The notes under the pieces are model-generated. The model saw only the letters and a list, made by a program, of their open reading frames with translations, did not search any database and was not told where the DNA came from. From Paenibacillus pabuli (GTDB taxonomy: Bacteria; Bacillota; Bacilli; Paenibacillales; Paenibacillaceae), in the NCBI RefSeq assembly GCF_023101145.1, contig NZ_CP073714.1:5270001-5334000 (forward strand): a DNA stretch of 64,000 nt. The letters are read 5' to 3'. Numbering within the stretch: position 1 is the stretch's first letter; each line of letters starts with the position of its first letter. Below are positions 48,212 through 57,039 of the stretch, in pieces. Made by a program: the position numbers and the translations under genes.

Positions 48212-51200
48212 TTACCCCTCGATATATACACCGATGGCTTTACCTCCGGCTTCAATGCGTTGCATCGAATCATTCGTTCCGAAGGTCACTTCGGTAACGA
48301 GAACATTCTCACGCAGCACATGATCAAAAGCCTGAATCGCTTCTTGCAGAACAGCGTCCACATCCAGCGTCAAACGAACTCTTTTCTCAATTGGTAGATC
48401 CAGCTTTTTCCGTGTGTCTTGAACTGCACGAATGACTTCACGGACCCAACCTTCCTGTTCGAGTTCTGCTGTGATCTCCGTATTGAGAGCCACCGTCAGA
48501 CCATAGCCAGATGCCGAGGCAAAACCGGATTTGGCTTGTTTTTCCACCAGCAGTTCCTCACCCGTCACTTGCAGCTCTTCGCCTTCGGGAGAAACGACGT
48601 TCAGAACATCTTCTGTCACCACTTTACGTGTCTCATCTGCTGACATTCCCTTGAAGAAGTTTTGCAGGAAACCTACGTTTTTACCGTATTTTTTGCCTGC
48701 TACTTTCAGATTCAGCTTCAACGTGAAATCAACGAAATCCGCATCATCATGTTCGGTACGAATACTCTTGACATTGATCTCATCCTTGATGATCTCTTCA
48801 TAACTCGCCAGATTGAAGCCTTTATCCAGGGAAACAATCAGTTCAGACAACGGTTGACGTGTCTTGATGCCTGTTTCGTTACGTACATTACGGGCAAGTT
48901 CAACAACTCGGCGCGCTGTCTCCATATCCTGCTCCAGATCCAGATTAATCAGGGATTCGTTGGCCACCGGATAATCATCCATGTGCACACTCTCACCTGT
49001 AGTCAGGTTCAGATAGATATCTTCTGCAAGCATAGGAGTGAACGGAGCTACGAGCTTCGATGTAGTCACCAGCACTTCGGTAAGTGTACGGTAAGCGTCC
49101 AGTTTGTCTTCTGTCAATCCGCTGCCCCAGAAACGGTCACGGGAACGACGGATGTACCAGTTACTGAGTTCATCGACAAACGCCTCAATGGCTTTGGAAG
49201 AGTTAAGATAGTCGTTAACCGCCAGCGCTTTTTCTACAACGAGAATCAGGCTGTTCAGTCTGGACAAAATCCAGCGGTCCAGGTTATGTGAAGACAACTT
49301 GAACGGATGCTCCTGTGGATCAAATCCATCAATCGTAGCATACAGCGTCAGGAATGCATGGGTGTTGACCAGCGTATCCACCATTTTGGATTTCGCTTCG
49401 CCCACGATGCCTTTGGAGAAACGCTTGCTGTTCCACGGTGCGCTATCAGACAACAAAGCCCAGCGGAATGCATCTGTACCGTATTCTTCGATCACTTCCC
49501 AAGGATCGATAACATTGCCTTTGGATTTGGACATCTTCTGTCCGTTCTCATCGAGCACGTGGCCTGTTGCCATAACCGCTTTGTAAGGCGCTTTGCCTGT
49601 CAAAAGTGTAGATACGGCCAGCAAGCTGTAGAACCAGCCGCGCGTTTGGTCAATCCCTTCACAGATCATGTCTGCCGGATATTGCTGTTCGAATGTTTCT
49701 TTATTTTCAAATGGATAGTGCTGCTGGGCAAACGGCATGGAGCCGCTGTCGAACCAGACATCGATCACTTCCGGTGTACGTTTCATTTCATATTTGCCGC
49801 AAGAGCTCATGACTTTGACGTCATCGACATACGGCTTATGCAGTTCCAGATTCTCAGGCACGTCGCCAATGGCACGGGCACGCAGTTCAGCGATGCTATG
49901 TGGAGCGAATTGTTCACCCGTCTCTTCACATACCCAGATGTTCAGCGGCGTTCCCCAATAACGGTCACGGCTGATATTCCAGTCTACAAGATCTTCAAGG
50001 AACTTCCCGAATCGTCCGTCACGAACGTGTCCTGGGTACCAGTCTACTTCACTGTTGTTGGCAATCAGCTGATCCTTGATTGCCGTTGTTTGGATAAACC
50101 AGCTGTCCATTGCATAGTACAGAAGTGGTGTATCACATCGCCAGCAAAACGGATAGCTGTGCTCATATTTTTCTTTGCTGAACAAGCGTCCTTTTTCCGA
50201 CAGGTATCTCACGATATCAATATCGCAATCCTTGACAAAACGTCCGGCAAAATCAGTTACCTGTGGCACAAACTTGCCTTCCAGGTCCACCATGTTCACA
50301 AAACTGATGCCATTCTCGCGACATACACGATAGTCATCTTCACCATGTGCTGGTGCCATGTGTACAATCCCTGTACCACTTGCATCGGTTACAAAACCGG
50401 CACCCAGGATGATGTTTGCTTTCTCAGCCTGCACGTAGTTAAACGGAGGATCATACGTTTTGCCAACCAGGTCAGAACCTTTCAGGGAACCGATGACTTC
50501 ATATTCACCTTTGGCATCCTTCATGACCTTCTCAACAAGATTAGTCGCCATGATGTACACTTCGTTGTCCTGACGAACACGGGAGTAGTCCATATCCGGA
50601 TTCACGGCAAGCGCAACGTGTGAAGGCAATGTCCAAGGCGTTGTTGTCCAGGCAAGTACAAACTCACCGCTGTCGTCCAGCTTGAATTTGGCAGTGGCAC
50701 TGAGGTCCTTGACATCCTTGTACCCTTGGGCTACCTCATGGGAGCTAAGTGTAGTCTGACAAGACGGACAGTACGGACTCACGCGATGACCGCGGTACAG
50801 CAGGCCTTTTTCATGAATCGTCGCCAGAATATTCCACACACTTTCGATGTAATTGTTGTCGAGTGTGATATATGGATTATCCATATCCGTCCAGTAGCCG
50901 ATCCCTTCCGTCAGATCGCGCCATTGTTGTTCGTATTCGAACACGCTCGCTTTACATTCGTTAATGAATTTCTCCACGCCATAATCTTCGATTTCCCACT
51001 TGTGGGAGATGCCCAGCTTTTTCTGAACACCCAGTTCTACAGGCAGACCGTGAGTATCCCAACCTGCTTTACGAACGACGCGGTAACCCTTCATGGTGTT
51101 ATAACGTCCCACGAAATCCTTGATGACCCGTCCCAAAACGTGACCGATATGCGGTTTACCGTTGGCTGTAGGCGGTCCCTCGTAAAATACAAAGTTCGGC

Positions 51201-51310
51201 TTGCCCTCCCGGTTATCGATGGATCTTTTGAATGTATTTTCGGTTTTCCATTTGTTTAACACGCGTAGTTCTCTGGCACGTGCTTTCTCTTTGACGTCAA
51301 CTCGTTGCAT
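48212..51310 (-). CDS. ileS: Isoleucyl-tRNA synthetase, long eukaryote-like (type 2) form
   Basis: A 1032-residue class I synthetase charging tRNA-Ile. HIGH is at residues 54-57 (TANGKPHIGHVLGR) and KMSKS at 592-596. The length, the sequence RKAGWDTHGLPVELGVQKKLG and the lack of the C-terminal Zn-ribbon of E. coli IleRS place it in the type 2 group shared with eukaryotes and with plasmid MupA. Type 2 enzymes are typically less sensitive to mupirocin. The HIGH motif here is normal, not the GxHH seen in hyper-resistant forms. The start ATG 51310 has AAAGGA 8 nt upstream. Expression is controlled by the T-box leader at 52148-52440. Confidence 0.95.
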   Translation of the reverse strand: MQRVDVKEKARARELRVLNKWKTENTFKRSIDNREGKPNFVFYEGPPTANGKPHIGHVLGRVIKDFVGRYNTMKGYRVVRKAGWDTHGLPVELGVQKKLGISHKWEIEDYGVEKFINECKASVFEYEQQWRDLTEGIGYWTDMDNPYITLDNNYIESVWNILATIHEKGLLYRGHRVSPYCPSCQTTLSSHEVAQGYKDVKDLSATAKFKLDDSGEFVLAWTTTPWTLPSHVALAVNPDMDYSRVRQDNEVYIMATNLVEKVMKDAKGEYEVIGSLKGSDLVGKTYDPPFNYVQAEKANIILGAGFVTDASGTGIVHMAPAHGEDDYRVCRENGISFVNMVDLEGKFVPQVTDFAGRFVKDCDIDIVRYLSEKGRLFSKEKYEHSYPFCWRCDTPLLYYAMDSWFIQTTAIKDQLIANNSEVDWYPGHVRDGRFGKFLEDLVDWNISRDRYWGTPLNIWVCEETGEQFAPHSIAELRARAIGDVPENLELHKPYVDDVKVMSSCGKYEMKRTPEVIDVWFDSGSMPFAQQHYPFENKETFEQQYPADMICEGIDQTRGWFYSLLAVSTLLTGKAPYKAVMATGHVLDENGQKMSKSKGNVIDPWEVIEEYGTDAFRWALLSDSAPWNSKRFSKGIVGEAKSKMVDTLVNTHAFLTLYATIDGFDPQEHPFKLSSHNLDRWILSRLNSLILVVEKALAVNDYLNSSKAIEAFVDELSNWYIRRSRDRFWGSGLTEDKLDAYRTLTEVLVTTSKLVAPFTPMLAEDIYLNLTTGESVHMDDYPVANESLINLDLEQDMETARRVVELARNVRNETGIKTRQPLSELIVSLDKGFNLASYEEIIKDEINVKSIRTEHDDADFVDFTLKLNLKVAGKKYGKNVGFLQNFFKGMSADETRKVVTEDVLNVVSPEGEELQVTGEELLVEKQAKSGFASASGYGLTVALNTEITAELEQEGWVREVIRAVQDTRKKLDLPIEKRVRLTLDVDAVLQEAIQAFDHVLRENVLVTEVTFGTNDSMQRIEAGGKAIGVYIEG

Positions 51311-51579
51311 GATCATCTTCCTTTCGAGTGTGTTAAATTGTGGACCGTCCACAAAAAGCGTTTCAATCCCCCTAAATCCCCCTTGCCAAGGGGGACCCCA
51401 TAGGCGCTCCGCCCTCTGGACACCTGGAATGGGTTGTCCTTGGCGGGAACTGCGGTAGCGTTGCCCGAGGGGTGTATGGTGGAATCGGCCCTCTTACGGC
51501 TGTTCCTTTCGGGAACGCCGCAGGGCCTTACCGCGAGATGGGAGTTGCCGGGCGCTTCGCTCGCCCGGCGAGTGGCTTA
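51311..51579 (-). other. GC-rich spacer between ileS and the 86-bp array
   Basis: About 270 bp of leader that is not coding. It holds several hairpins, such as TTGTGGAC/GTCCACAA at about 51345 and TCCCCCTTG-CC-AAGGGGGA near 51388, and a partial unit resembling the array (the block CGCTTCGCTCGCCCGGCGAGTGGCTTA at 51551-51579 in two segments). Confidence 0.6.
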
Positions 51580-52131
51580 CTCCTTGAGGCGCCTTCGGGC
51601 CTCATGGACGTTCGCCTTAGCGAAACCCCGGTGCCAGACGCTTCGCTCCTCCGGCGAGCGGCTCTCTCCTTGAGGTCCCTTCGGGCCTCATGGACGTTCG
51701 CCTTGGCGAAACCCGTTTGCCGGACGCTTCGCTCCTCCGGCAAGTGGCTCTCTCCTTGAGGTCCCTTCGGGCCTCATGGATGTTCGCCTTGGCGAAACCC
51801 GTTTGCCGGACGCTTCGCTCCTCCGGCAAGTGGCTCTCTCCTTGAGGTCCCTTCGGGCCTCATGGATGTTCGCCTTGGCGAAACCCGTTTGCCGGACGCT
51901 TCGCTCCTCCGGCAAGTGGCTCTCTCCTTGAGGCGCCTTCGGGCCTCATGGACGTTCGCCTTGGCGAAACCCGTTTGCCGGACGCTTCGCTCCTCCGGCA
52001 AGTGGCTCTCTCCTTGAGGTCCCTTCGGGCCTCATGGATGTTCGCCTTGGCGAAACCCGTTTGCCGGACGCTGCGCTCGCCCGGCGAGTGGCTTACTCCT
52101 TGAGGCACCTTCGGGCCTCATGGACGTTCGC
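51580..52131 (-). repeat. Tandem array of six 86-bp structured repeats in the ileS leader
   Basis: Six full units begin at 51580, 51666, 51752, 51838, 51924 and 52010, and a partial unit at 52096. The units differ at only a few positions. Each unit holds three hairpins: GAGG-CCC/GGG-CCTC around TTC, the palindrome TTCGCC-TT-GGCGAA, and TTGCCGGA/TCCGGCAA enclosing GCTTCGC. The 86-bp period is not a multiple of three, so the frames it opens are not genes. It lies between the T-box terminator and ileS, inside the ileS transcript. Confidence 0.92.
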
Positions 52132-52147
52132 TGCTTTTTTTGGACAC

Positions 52148-52440
52148 AAAAAAACCTCATCCCTGGAAAGGGACGAGGTTATACTCGCGTTACCACCCTA
52201 ATTCTGTTCATCACAAACCACATCCAATACAAATTGGGTATGCTCTGTCATCAACAGCGCTTATGCCCCGCTTAACTACAGCAGGGTGCCGATATAACGT
52301 TCGGCTCACGGTTTCGCTTACACACGGCCAATCCTTCACCGCTTCAGCGTCACTTCTCCGGGGAGATATTCGGCTATAACTCATCCATTGGCTTGCACCA
52401 AACGCCAACTCTCTGAGGGATGAGATCATAACGTACTGAA
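52148..52440 (-). promoter_or_regulatory. T-box riboswitch of ileS
   Basis: Minus-strand leader with the T-box core AGGGTGGTAACGCGAG (52184-52199) and an attenuator CCTCGTCCC / GGGATGAGG followed by seven T (52148-52178). Stem I carries AGAGAG and GGTGCAAGCC, and GAATATCTCC contains ATC, an isoleucine codon, at the usual specifier position. The element therefore reads uncharged tRNA-Ile and allows readthrough into ileS. It is the normal control of an ileS gene in Bacillota. The exact 5' end is approximate. Confidence 0.92.
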
Positions 52441-52473
52441 CCCGTCATGGAATCACTATTCATTATGAATATA

Positions 52474-52502
52474 GTTATAGCCTCTTTACAGGCAAAAGTC
52501 AA
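52474..52502 (-). promoter_or_regulatory. Promoter of ileS
   Basis: Minus-strand TTGACT, 17-nt spacer, TATAAC. The predicted start of transcription near 52467 is just upstream of the T-box stem I, giving an ileS leader of more than 1.1 kb. Confidence 0.85.
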
Positions 52503-52515
52503 CCAGGCGGATAGA

Positions 52516-53025
52516 CTAATAAATTTCCTTCATTTCCCGCTCACGGTCACGGACTTCCTGCTCCCGGCTCTCCAGCGCTTCCCAACCATCCTGAGTCAAC
52601 AATTCCAGCTGTGCTTCCACAAGTGTACGGAAACGGGCACGATAGATGGATGCCTGCTTTTTCAGCTCTTCCACTTCCAAAGCAATTTTGCGTGATTTAG
52701 CCAAAGATTCGTTTACGATCCGGTCCGCATTTTTCTCGGCTTCCTTCACGATCAACTGTGCTTCTTTTTTCGCATTGTTCTTCACATCATCCGCAGCTTC
52801 CTGCGCAATGATGATCGTTTTGCTCAGTGTCTCTTCAATCGTTGCAAAATGATCAAGCTTCTCCTGAACGGACAGCAACTGATTGCTCAGCTCTTTGTTT
52901 TCGCGAATGACGCCTTCGTAATCTTTGATGACTTGATCCAGGAATTCATTGACCTCATCCTCGTCATACCCGCGCAAGCGTCGGGAAAATTCCTTGTTGT
53001 GTATGTCCAGCGGCGTTAATGGCAT
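52516..53025 (-). CDS. divIVA: DivIVA cell-pole/septum protein
   Basis: A 169-residue coiled-coil protein that binds curved membrane at septa and poles. The N-terminal membrane-binding part MPLTPLDIHNKEFSRRLRGY is conserved, followed by EDEVNEFLDQVIKDYE. The long coiled coil (about 35-150) is followed by an acidic/basic end. The start ATG 53025 has AGGAGG 8 nt upstream. It is the usual neighbour of ylmH and ileS. Confidence 0.96.
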   Translation of the reverse strand: MPLTPLDIHNKEFSRRLRGYDEDEVNEFLDQVIKDYEGVIRENKELSNQLLSVQEKLDHFATIEETLSKTIIIAQEAADDVKNNAKKEAQLIVKEAEKNADRIVNESLAKSRKIALEVEELKKQASIYRARFRTLVEAQLELLTQDGWEALESREQEVRDREREMKEIY

Positions 53026-53263
53026 GCTGTCCACCTCCTGTAAAAGTTCCTTCCCGGACTGAGAAGGTTTGCAGCATATGGGTTCCACCCAAGGGGCCGT
53101 ATGTGATGCCCAATCCTGGCACAAATACGGAATGCAGGATCAGACTCTGATCCTTTGGCGGTCATATCAACCTTTACACTTAATGTATATCGGAAACACC
53201 GAATGTTTTTTGCACCTTTACCTTAAACATTTCGACAAGAAAGCGGGTTTTCCTGCAACACAC
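53026..53263. other. Gap between ylmH and divIVA
   Basis: About 240 bp; I find no gene or clear hairpin here. It may hold the divIVA promoter, but no good -35/-10 pair is certain. Confidence 0.4.
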
Positions 53264-54046
53264 TTAGGCAAATTTGCCGATTTTTACGCGGCAGCGTCCC
53301 TTTTTAGTCAACCCATCCTGTTCCATCACCTTGAATCGACCAAATCCTTGAATGGATACCACATCCCCCGCCTTCAGCGCTTTGGACGGATCTTCCTCCA
53401 CCTTCCAATTCACACGACAGCGGCCAGCCTTGATCGGAACCAGAACTTTACTGCGGCTAAGCCGATACACATCTGCACAGATGCCATCCAAACGCAGGGA
53501 AGCCACGGTAATGTCCATCGTCTCCAGTTTGCTCTCCGACCATTTCAGCTGATCCAGTGCCAACAACTCCGTAAACACATGAACCCGGTGCACCTGATTC
53601 AGTTGAAGCGATAAAAAAGCGCCGGTTTCCGACGCCACCACCGTATGGCACCCGTCCTCCAGCACTTGAATATCACCGATCTTGCCACGTTTCATGCCAA
53701 GTCCGAGCAGGGCACCCATATAGTCCCCATGCTCCAGCTCTTTGATTTTCTGATCGTCAGACGTAATGCTCATCACCTGCATGCCCATATCTTCATCGTC
53801 CAGATACCGATAATCTGGTGCAATCAGCGCACGTTTACGTTCAGCGGTTTCATAACCACCATCCAGACGAATCTGTACATCATCTCGACGGTTAACAAGT
53901 GTTTGTAAAATAAAGACCTGTCTAGGGTCAAGAAAGTCAGTTAGCTTCATGTCATGATACTTACCTGCCCGTTCAACCCAGTCAGAGGCCTTATCCACAA
54001 AATCCCGCTCATCATGACTAAAATGCTCGTAAATTTCACCGCTCAT
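53264..54046 (-). CDS. ylmH: YlmH, S4-domain RNA-binding protein
   Basis: A 260-residue protein of the division cluster. The N-terminal two-thirds is the YlmH-specific domain; the C-terminal S4 domain (about 185-245, VASLRLDGICADVYRLSRSK and SIQGFGRFKV) binds RNA. In Bacillus it has been linked to ribosome rescue and to cell division. GGGTGA lies 6 nt before the ATG. It is adjacent to yggT (16 bp). Confidence 0.92.
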   Translation of the reverse strand: MSGEIYEHFSHDERDFVDKASDWVERAGKYHDMKLTDFLDPRQVFILQTLVNRRDDVQIRLDGGYETAERKRALIAPDYRYLDDEDMGMQVMSITSDDQKIKELEHGDYMGALLGLGMKRGKIGDIQVLEDGCHTVVASETGAFLSLQLNQVHRVHVFTELLALDQLKWSESKLETMDITVASLRLDGICADVYRLSRSKVLVPIKAGRCRVNWKVEEDPSKALKAGDVVSIQGFGRFKVMEQDGLTKKGRCRVKIGKFA

Positions 54047-54062
54047 CTATGTTCACCCAACC

Positions 54063-54332
54063 TTAATATACAAAGTATCGGAGGATGGAGATCAGCCCAT
54101 TAAGCGCGAGTTGAAGAACAATCAACGCCACAATCGGTGAAATATCCAACACACCGAACAAAGGCGGAATAAATCGGCGGAAAGGTCTTAAATATGGTTC
54201 CACAAACTTACCTAGCCATTCACCGATGAAGCTCTCCCGTGCGTTGGGAAGCCATGACATCAATATGTAGACAATGACCATGTAAAAGTAAATCTGGTAT
54301 AACGTGTACAACACGCTTTCAATCTGATACAA
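54063..54332 (-). CDS. YggT family membrane protein
   Basis: An 89-residue protein with two hydrophobic helices and the YggT motif YILMSWLPNARES, then VEPYLRPFRRFIPP and ISPIVALIVLQLALNGL. The function in osmotic or division context is not settled. The start is TTG 54332 with GAGGTGA upstream. It is 7 bp from sepF and probably co-transcribed. Confidence 0.9.
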   Translation of the reverse strand: MYQIESVLYTLYQIYFYMVIVYILMSWLPNARESFIGEWLGKFVEPYLRPFRRFIPPLFGVLDISPIVALIVLQLALNGLISILRYFVY

Positions 54333-54339
54333 AAGTGGC

Positions 54340-54807
54340 TCACCTCATTCTGTTATAATCTTGCTCGCTGTCAGCCAGTATTTCCGTAATGGAACCCTGA
54401 ATTTCAACCGTATCTGGCGTACAGAGAAAAATGTTGCCGCCAATTTTTGAAATACCGCCGCCCAGTGCATACACTGTGCCACTCAAAAAATCAATGACCC
54501 GCAGAGCCTGATCCTGACGAACCCGCTGAAGGTTAACGACAACTGTACGATGGGAGCGCAGATGATCAGCAATCTCCTGTGCTTCGTCATAAGAACGCGG
54601 TTCATAAAGGACGACTTTAACATTTTTCTGGGAATGAATGCTCACCACATTATTACCCCTTTGGTTTCTACGTTTATCGAGACTTGAGGTTTCAGCTTCC
54701 TGCTGATCAGGATCATGTTCCTCTTGTGCCGCCATACGCTCACGTTCCACAATCTCTTCCTCTTCCTGAAGCCCAAGGAAATTCATAAACTTATTCATTA
54801 CGCCCAT
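54340..54807 (-). CDS. sepF: SepF cell-division protein
   Basis: A 155-residue FtsZ-associated membrane anchor. The N-terminal amphipathic helix (GVMNKFMNFLGLQEEEE) would attach to the membrane; a linker follows, and the C-terminal SepF domain holds KVVLYEPRSYDEAQEIADHL and YALGGGISKIGGNIFLCTPD. The ATG 54807 has GAGGAGGG seven nt before. It overlaps the yggS end by 10 bp. Confidence 0.96.
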   Translation of the reverse strand: MGVMNKFMNFLGLQEEEEIVERERMAAQEEHDPDQQEAETSSLDKRRNQRGNNVVSIHSQKNVKVVLYEPRSYDEAQEIADHLRSHRTVVVNLQRVRQDQALRVIDFLSGTVYALGGGISKIGGNIFLCTPDTVEIQGSITEILADSEQDYNRMR

Positions 54808-55499
54808 TGCGAACCCTCCTCTTTTCCTACGAGAATCGATCCAAGCCGAACCCAGGTTGCCCCTTCTTCAATCGCCACTTCAAAATCATTGGACATGCCC
54901 ATCGACAACTCGGTCAATGGCTCCGCTGTCAAAGCTTGTCCATTCAAATGGTCTCTAAGCTCACGCAGTCTACGGAATACGGGACGTGTAAGCTCCGGAT
55001 CTTCCTCATGGGGTGCCATGGTCATCAGACCGATGACCTTCAGGTTGTTGAACGAACTGATTTCACGCAAAAAGGAACTCGCCTGTTCAGGCTGCAAGCC
55101 AAACTTACTTTCTTCACCCGAAATATTCACCTGCAATAATGTTTCTACCTGGATGCCAAGAGACGCCGCCTTTTTATCCAACTCCTTGGCCAGGGACAAA
55201 CGATCCAGTGAATGTATGTAACGGAATTTACCAATGACGTCCTTCACCTTATTCGTCTGTAAATGACCGATAAAATGCCAGATTCCCTTCTGGCCAAATG
55301 CTTCCCATTTCGCTTGCGCATCCTGCCAGCGGTTTTCTCCAATATGCTCAAGACCGTGGTCCAGCACAGCTCCCGTTGTTTCAAGTGAGACGTATTTCGT
55401 GACAGCAATCACATTCACATCTTCACGTTGACGGCCACTGCGCTGACACGCGGCTTCGATCTTCTGATTTACCAGTTGTATACGTTCCTCCAATGACAC
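54798..55499 (-). CDS. YggS/PLPBP family pyridoxal phosphate homeostasis protein
   Basis: A 233-residue TIM-barrel protein with PLP bound by K35 in VIAVTKYVS. HIGENRWQDAQAKWEA and WHFIGHLQTNKVK are signature segments. It has no catalytic activity known; the family balances PLP and amino acids. The start is GTG 55499 with AGAGGTGA upstream. It is 6 bp from pgeF. Confidence 0.95.
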   Translation of the reverse strand: MSLEERIQLVNQKIEAACQRSGRQREDVNVIAVTKYVSLETTGAVLDHGLEHIGENRWQDAQAKWEAFGQKGIWHFIGHLQTNKVKDVIGKFRYIHSLDRLSLAKELDKKAASLGIQVETLLQVNISGEESKFGLQPEQASSFLREISSFNNLKVIGLMTMAPHEEDPELTRPVFRRLRELRDHLNGQALTAEPLTELSMGMSNDFEVAIEEGATWVRLGSILVGKEEGSQWA

Positions 55500-55505
55500 A
55501 GAGGG

Positions 55506-56399
55506 TCACCTCTCTTCCAGCCCAATCCAGCTCGCCATTCTCCCGGTAATGCCATTTTCTTTACGATACGAGAAAAATAGCTCGGGATTGCAGCTTGTAC
55601 ACCAAGTTGTACATTCGATATGATCCGGCAATATTCCTGCTTTCATCATAATGTGTCGATTGCATTCTTTCAAGTTTAACATCGTTTTGCCATTTACTGC
55701 AGGTCGATATACTTGATTGGATGCAGAGTTCTTGTATTCATCATTACCCGAGGAATCCTCCAGCCAAACCCGTACATGCTGCATAACCGCTTCATCCACT
55801 TCATAACAGCAATCTCCTATGGAGGGCCCTATTGCAGCATGAATATCCTGTCTGCGACTTCCATATTCCTGCTCCATCTTTTTGACCATCGATTCGGCTA
55901 TACCGGCAACTGTACCTTTCCATCCGGCATGAGCAAGCCCCACCGCTTGTTGTACGGGGTCATAGAAGTAAAGGGGTACACAATCAGCATAGAAGGAAGT
56001 CAGCAGCACACCAGGCACATTCGTGACCAGCCCATCCGTATCCTGTAATGCAGACTGTCGATCCAGCAAACCTTTGCCCCGCTCTTCAGCCGTGATTACA
56101 GCGACATGTTTACCATGCACCTGTTCTCCACAAGTCCAGGATTCCAAAGGGAAACCCAATTTTTCAGCCACAAGTTTGCGATTATTCAGCACGTCAGCCG
56201 GATCATCACCCACATGATAGGCACAGTTGAGACTGGCGTAAGGTGTGCTACCAACACCACCCTGCCTTGTCGTAAAACCGGCTTTCATATGCTTAAACTG
56301 CATTTTCCACGGCTTCACATATAATAACAACGGGTCAGGACCCCAATTTGAGTTTTGGCTTCCCGACCGCAATTCCTTATCCAAAATAAACGGTTCCAT
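55506..56399 (-). CDS. pgeF: Peptidoglycan editing factor PgeF (YlmD/YfiH, laccase-like)
   Basis: A 297-residue protein. The metal ligands of the family are H95 (EQVHGKH), C140 (YADCVPLYF) and H157 (AHAGWKG). PgeF removes wrong amino acids from peptidoglycan precursors in E. coli; other members act as purine-nucleoside phosphorylases. GAGGTGA precedes the ATG. It is between yggS and the ylmC gene in the division cluster, as in Bacillus (ylmD). Confidence 0.93.
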   Translation of the reverse strand: MEPFILDKELRSGSQNSNWGPDPLLLYVKPWKMQFKHMKAGFTTRQGGVGSTPYASLNCAYHVGDDPADVLNNRKLVAEKLGFPLESWTCGEQVHGKHVAVITAEERGKGLLDRQSALQDTDGLVTNVPGVLLTSFYADCVPLYFYDPVQQAVGLAHAGWKGTVAGIAESMVKKMEQEYGSRRQDIHAAIGPSIGDCCYEVDEAVMQHVRVWLEDSSGNDEYKNSASNQVYRPAVNGKTMLNLKECNRHIMMKAGILPDHIECTTWCTSCNPELFFSYRKENGITGRMASWIGLEER

Positions 56400-56450
56400 T
56401 TTCTCACCTCACAACTTCCAGTGTACCAAATGAACCCTATTCTGTCTCGG

Positions 56451-56804
56451 TTATATCGTTCGGCGCTGGTTCCGATTCAACCGTTCAATACGCTCCACCC
56501 GATCCATTCGGCCGTTCTGTTCGTCATACAAGCGGGCTTCACGGTCACGCTCATCGTAGTTATTTTCCTTCATTTCATCCATTTTAACCAAAATTACATC
56601 CGATCCAATCTTCACAATGTTTCTCCAGGGGATAACCAGATCTGTCCCCCCGCCGAAAAGCCCCATAAAACGGCTGTAACCCGGTACAACAATCGCTTCA
56701 ATTCGCCCCTGTTTCAGATCCAGCTCCAAATCGCTGATCTGACCCAAACGCTTGCCATCTGTAATGTTAATAACATCTTTGGTTTGAAAATCCGAAATTT
56801 TCAT
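56451..56804 (-). CDS. YlmC/YmxH family sporulation protein (PRC-barrel)
   Basis: A 117-residue protein with a PRC-barrel core (MKISDFQTKDVINITDGKRL and LGQISDLELDL, ending VIPWRNIVKIGSDVILV) and a charged tail (DERDREARLYDEQ). YlmC/YmxH proteins are expressed with the sporulation sigma genes. I choose ATG 56804 because the family begins there; ATG 56840 has GGGGGCGGG before it and would add 12 residues. Position between sigG and pgeF matches Bacillales. Confidence 0.88.
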   Translation of the reverse strand: MKISDFQTKDVINITDGKRLGQISDLELDLKQGRIEAIVVPGYSRFMGLFGGGTDLVIPWRNIVKIGSDVILVKMDEMKENNYDERDREARLYDEQNGRMDRVERIERLNRNQRRTI

Positions 56805-56983
56805 CCCGCTACCCACCGGTTCACCTGTGTTCACTTTCATTTGTTCCCGCCCCCTGATTCATCCGCATCTGCCCGTTCTCCGCTTCTATACAATATATGT
56901 TTCATACGCGAAAAATGTCCTCTTTTTCGAAGGAAGGCTACCGAATAAATCCAAATATCTCTGATGTCCAAATCCAAAAAGCA

Positions 56984-57023
56984 AAAAGACGATCAAAGGA
57001 ATATCTCCTCCCTTTGATCGCCT
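56984..57023 (-). terminator. Terminator of sigG
   Basis: GGCGATCAAAGG / CCTTTGATCG with an 11-nt loop, then TCTTTTTGC on the minus strand, 17 bp after the sigG stop. Confidence 0.8.
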
Positions 57024-57039
57024 CTTCGCAAACCCCTTG

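Noticed and set aside
49307..50623. 438-codon plus-strand ORF opposite ileS
   Set aside because: It is an antisense shadow of the well-supported ileS gene.
51528..52108. Several overlapping minus-strand ORFs of 70-82 codons with very similar proteins
   Set aside because: They are opened by the 86-bp tandem repeats; the period is not a multiple of three, there are no ribosome sites, and the GC-rich hairpins explain the sequence.
51580..52131. CRISPR-like array
   Set aside because: The whole 86-bp unit is repeated without unique spacers and no cas genes are present.
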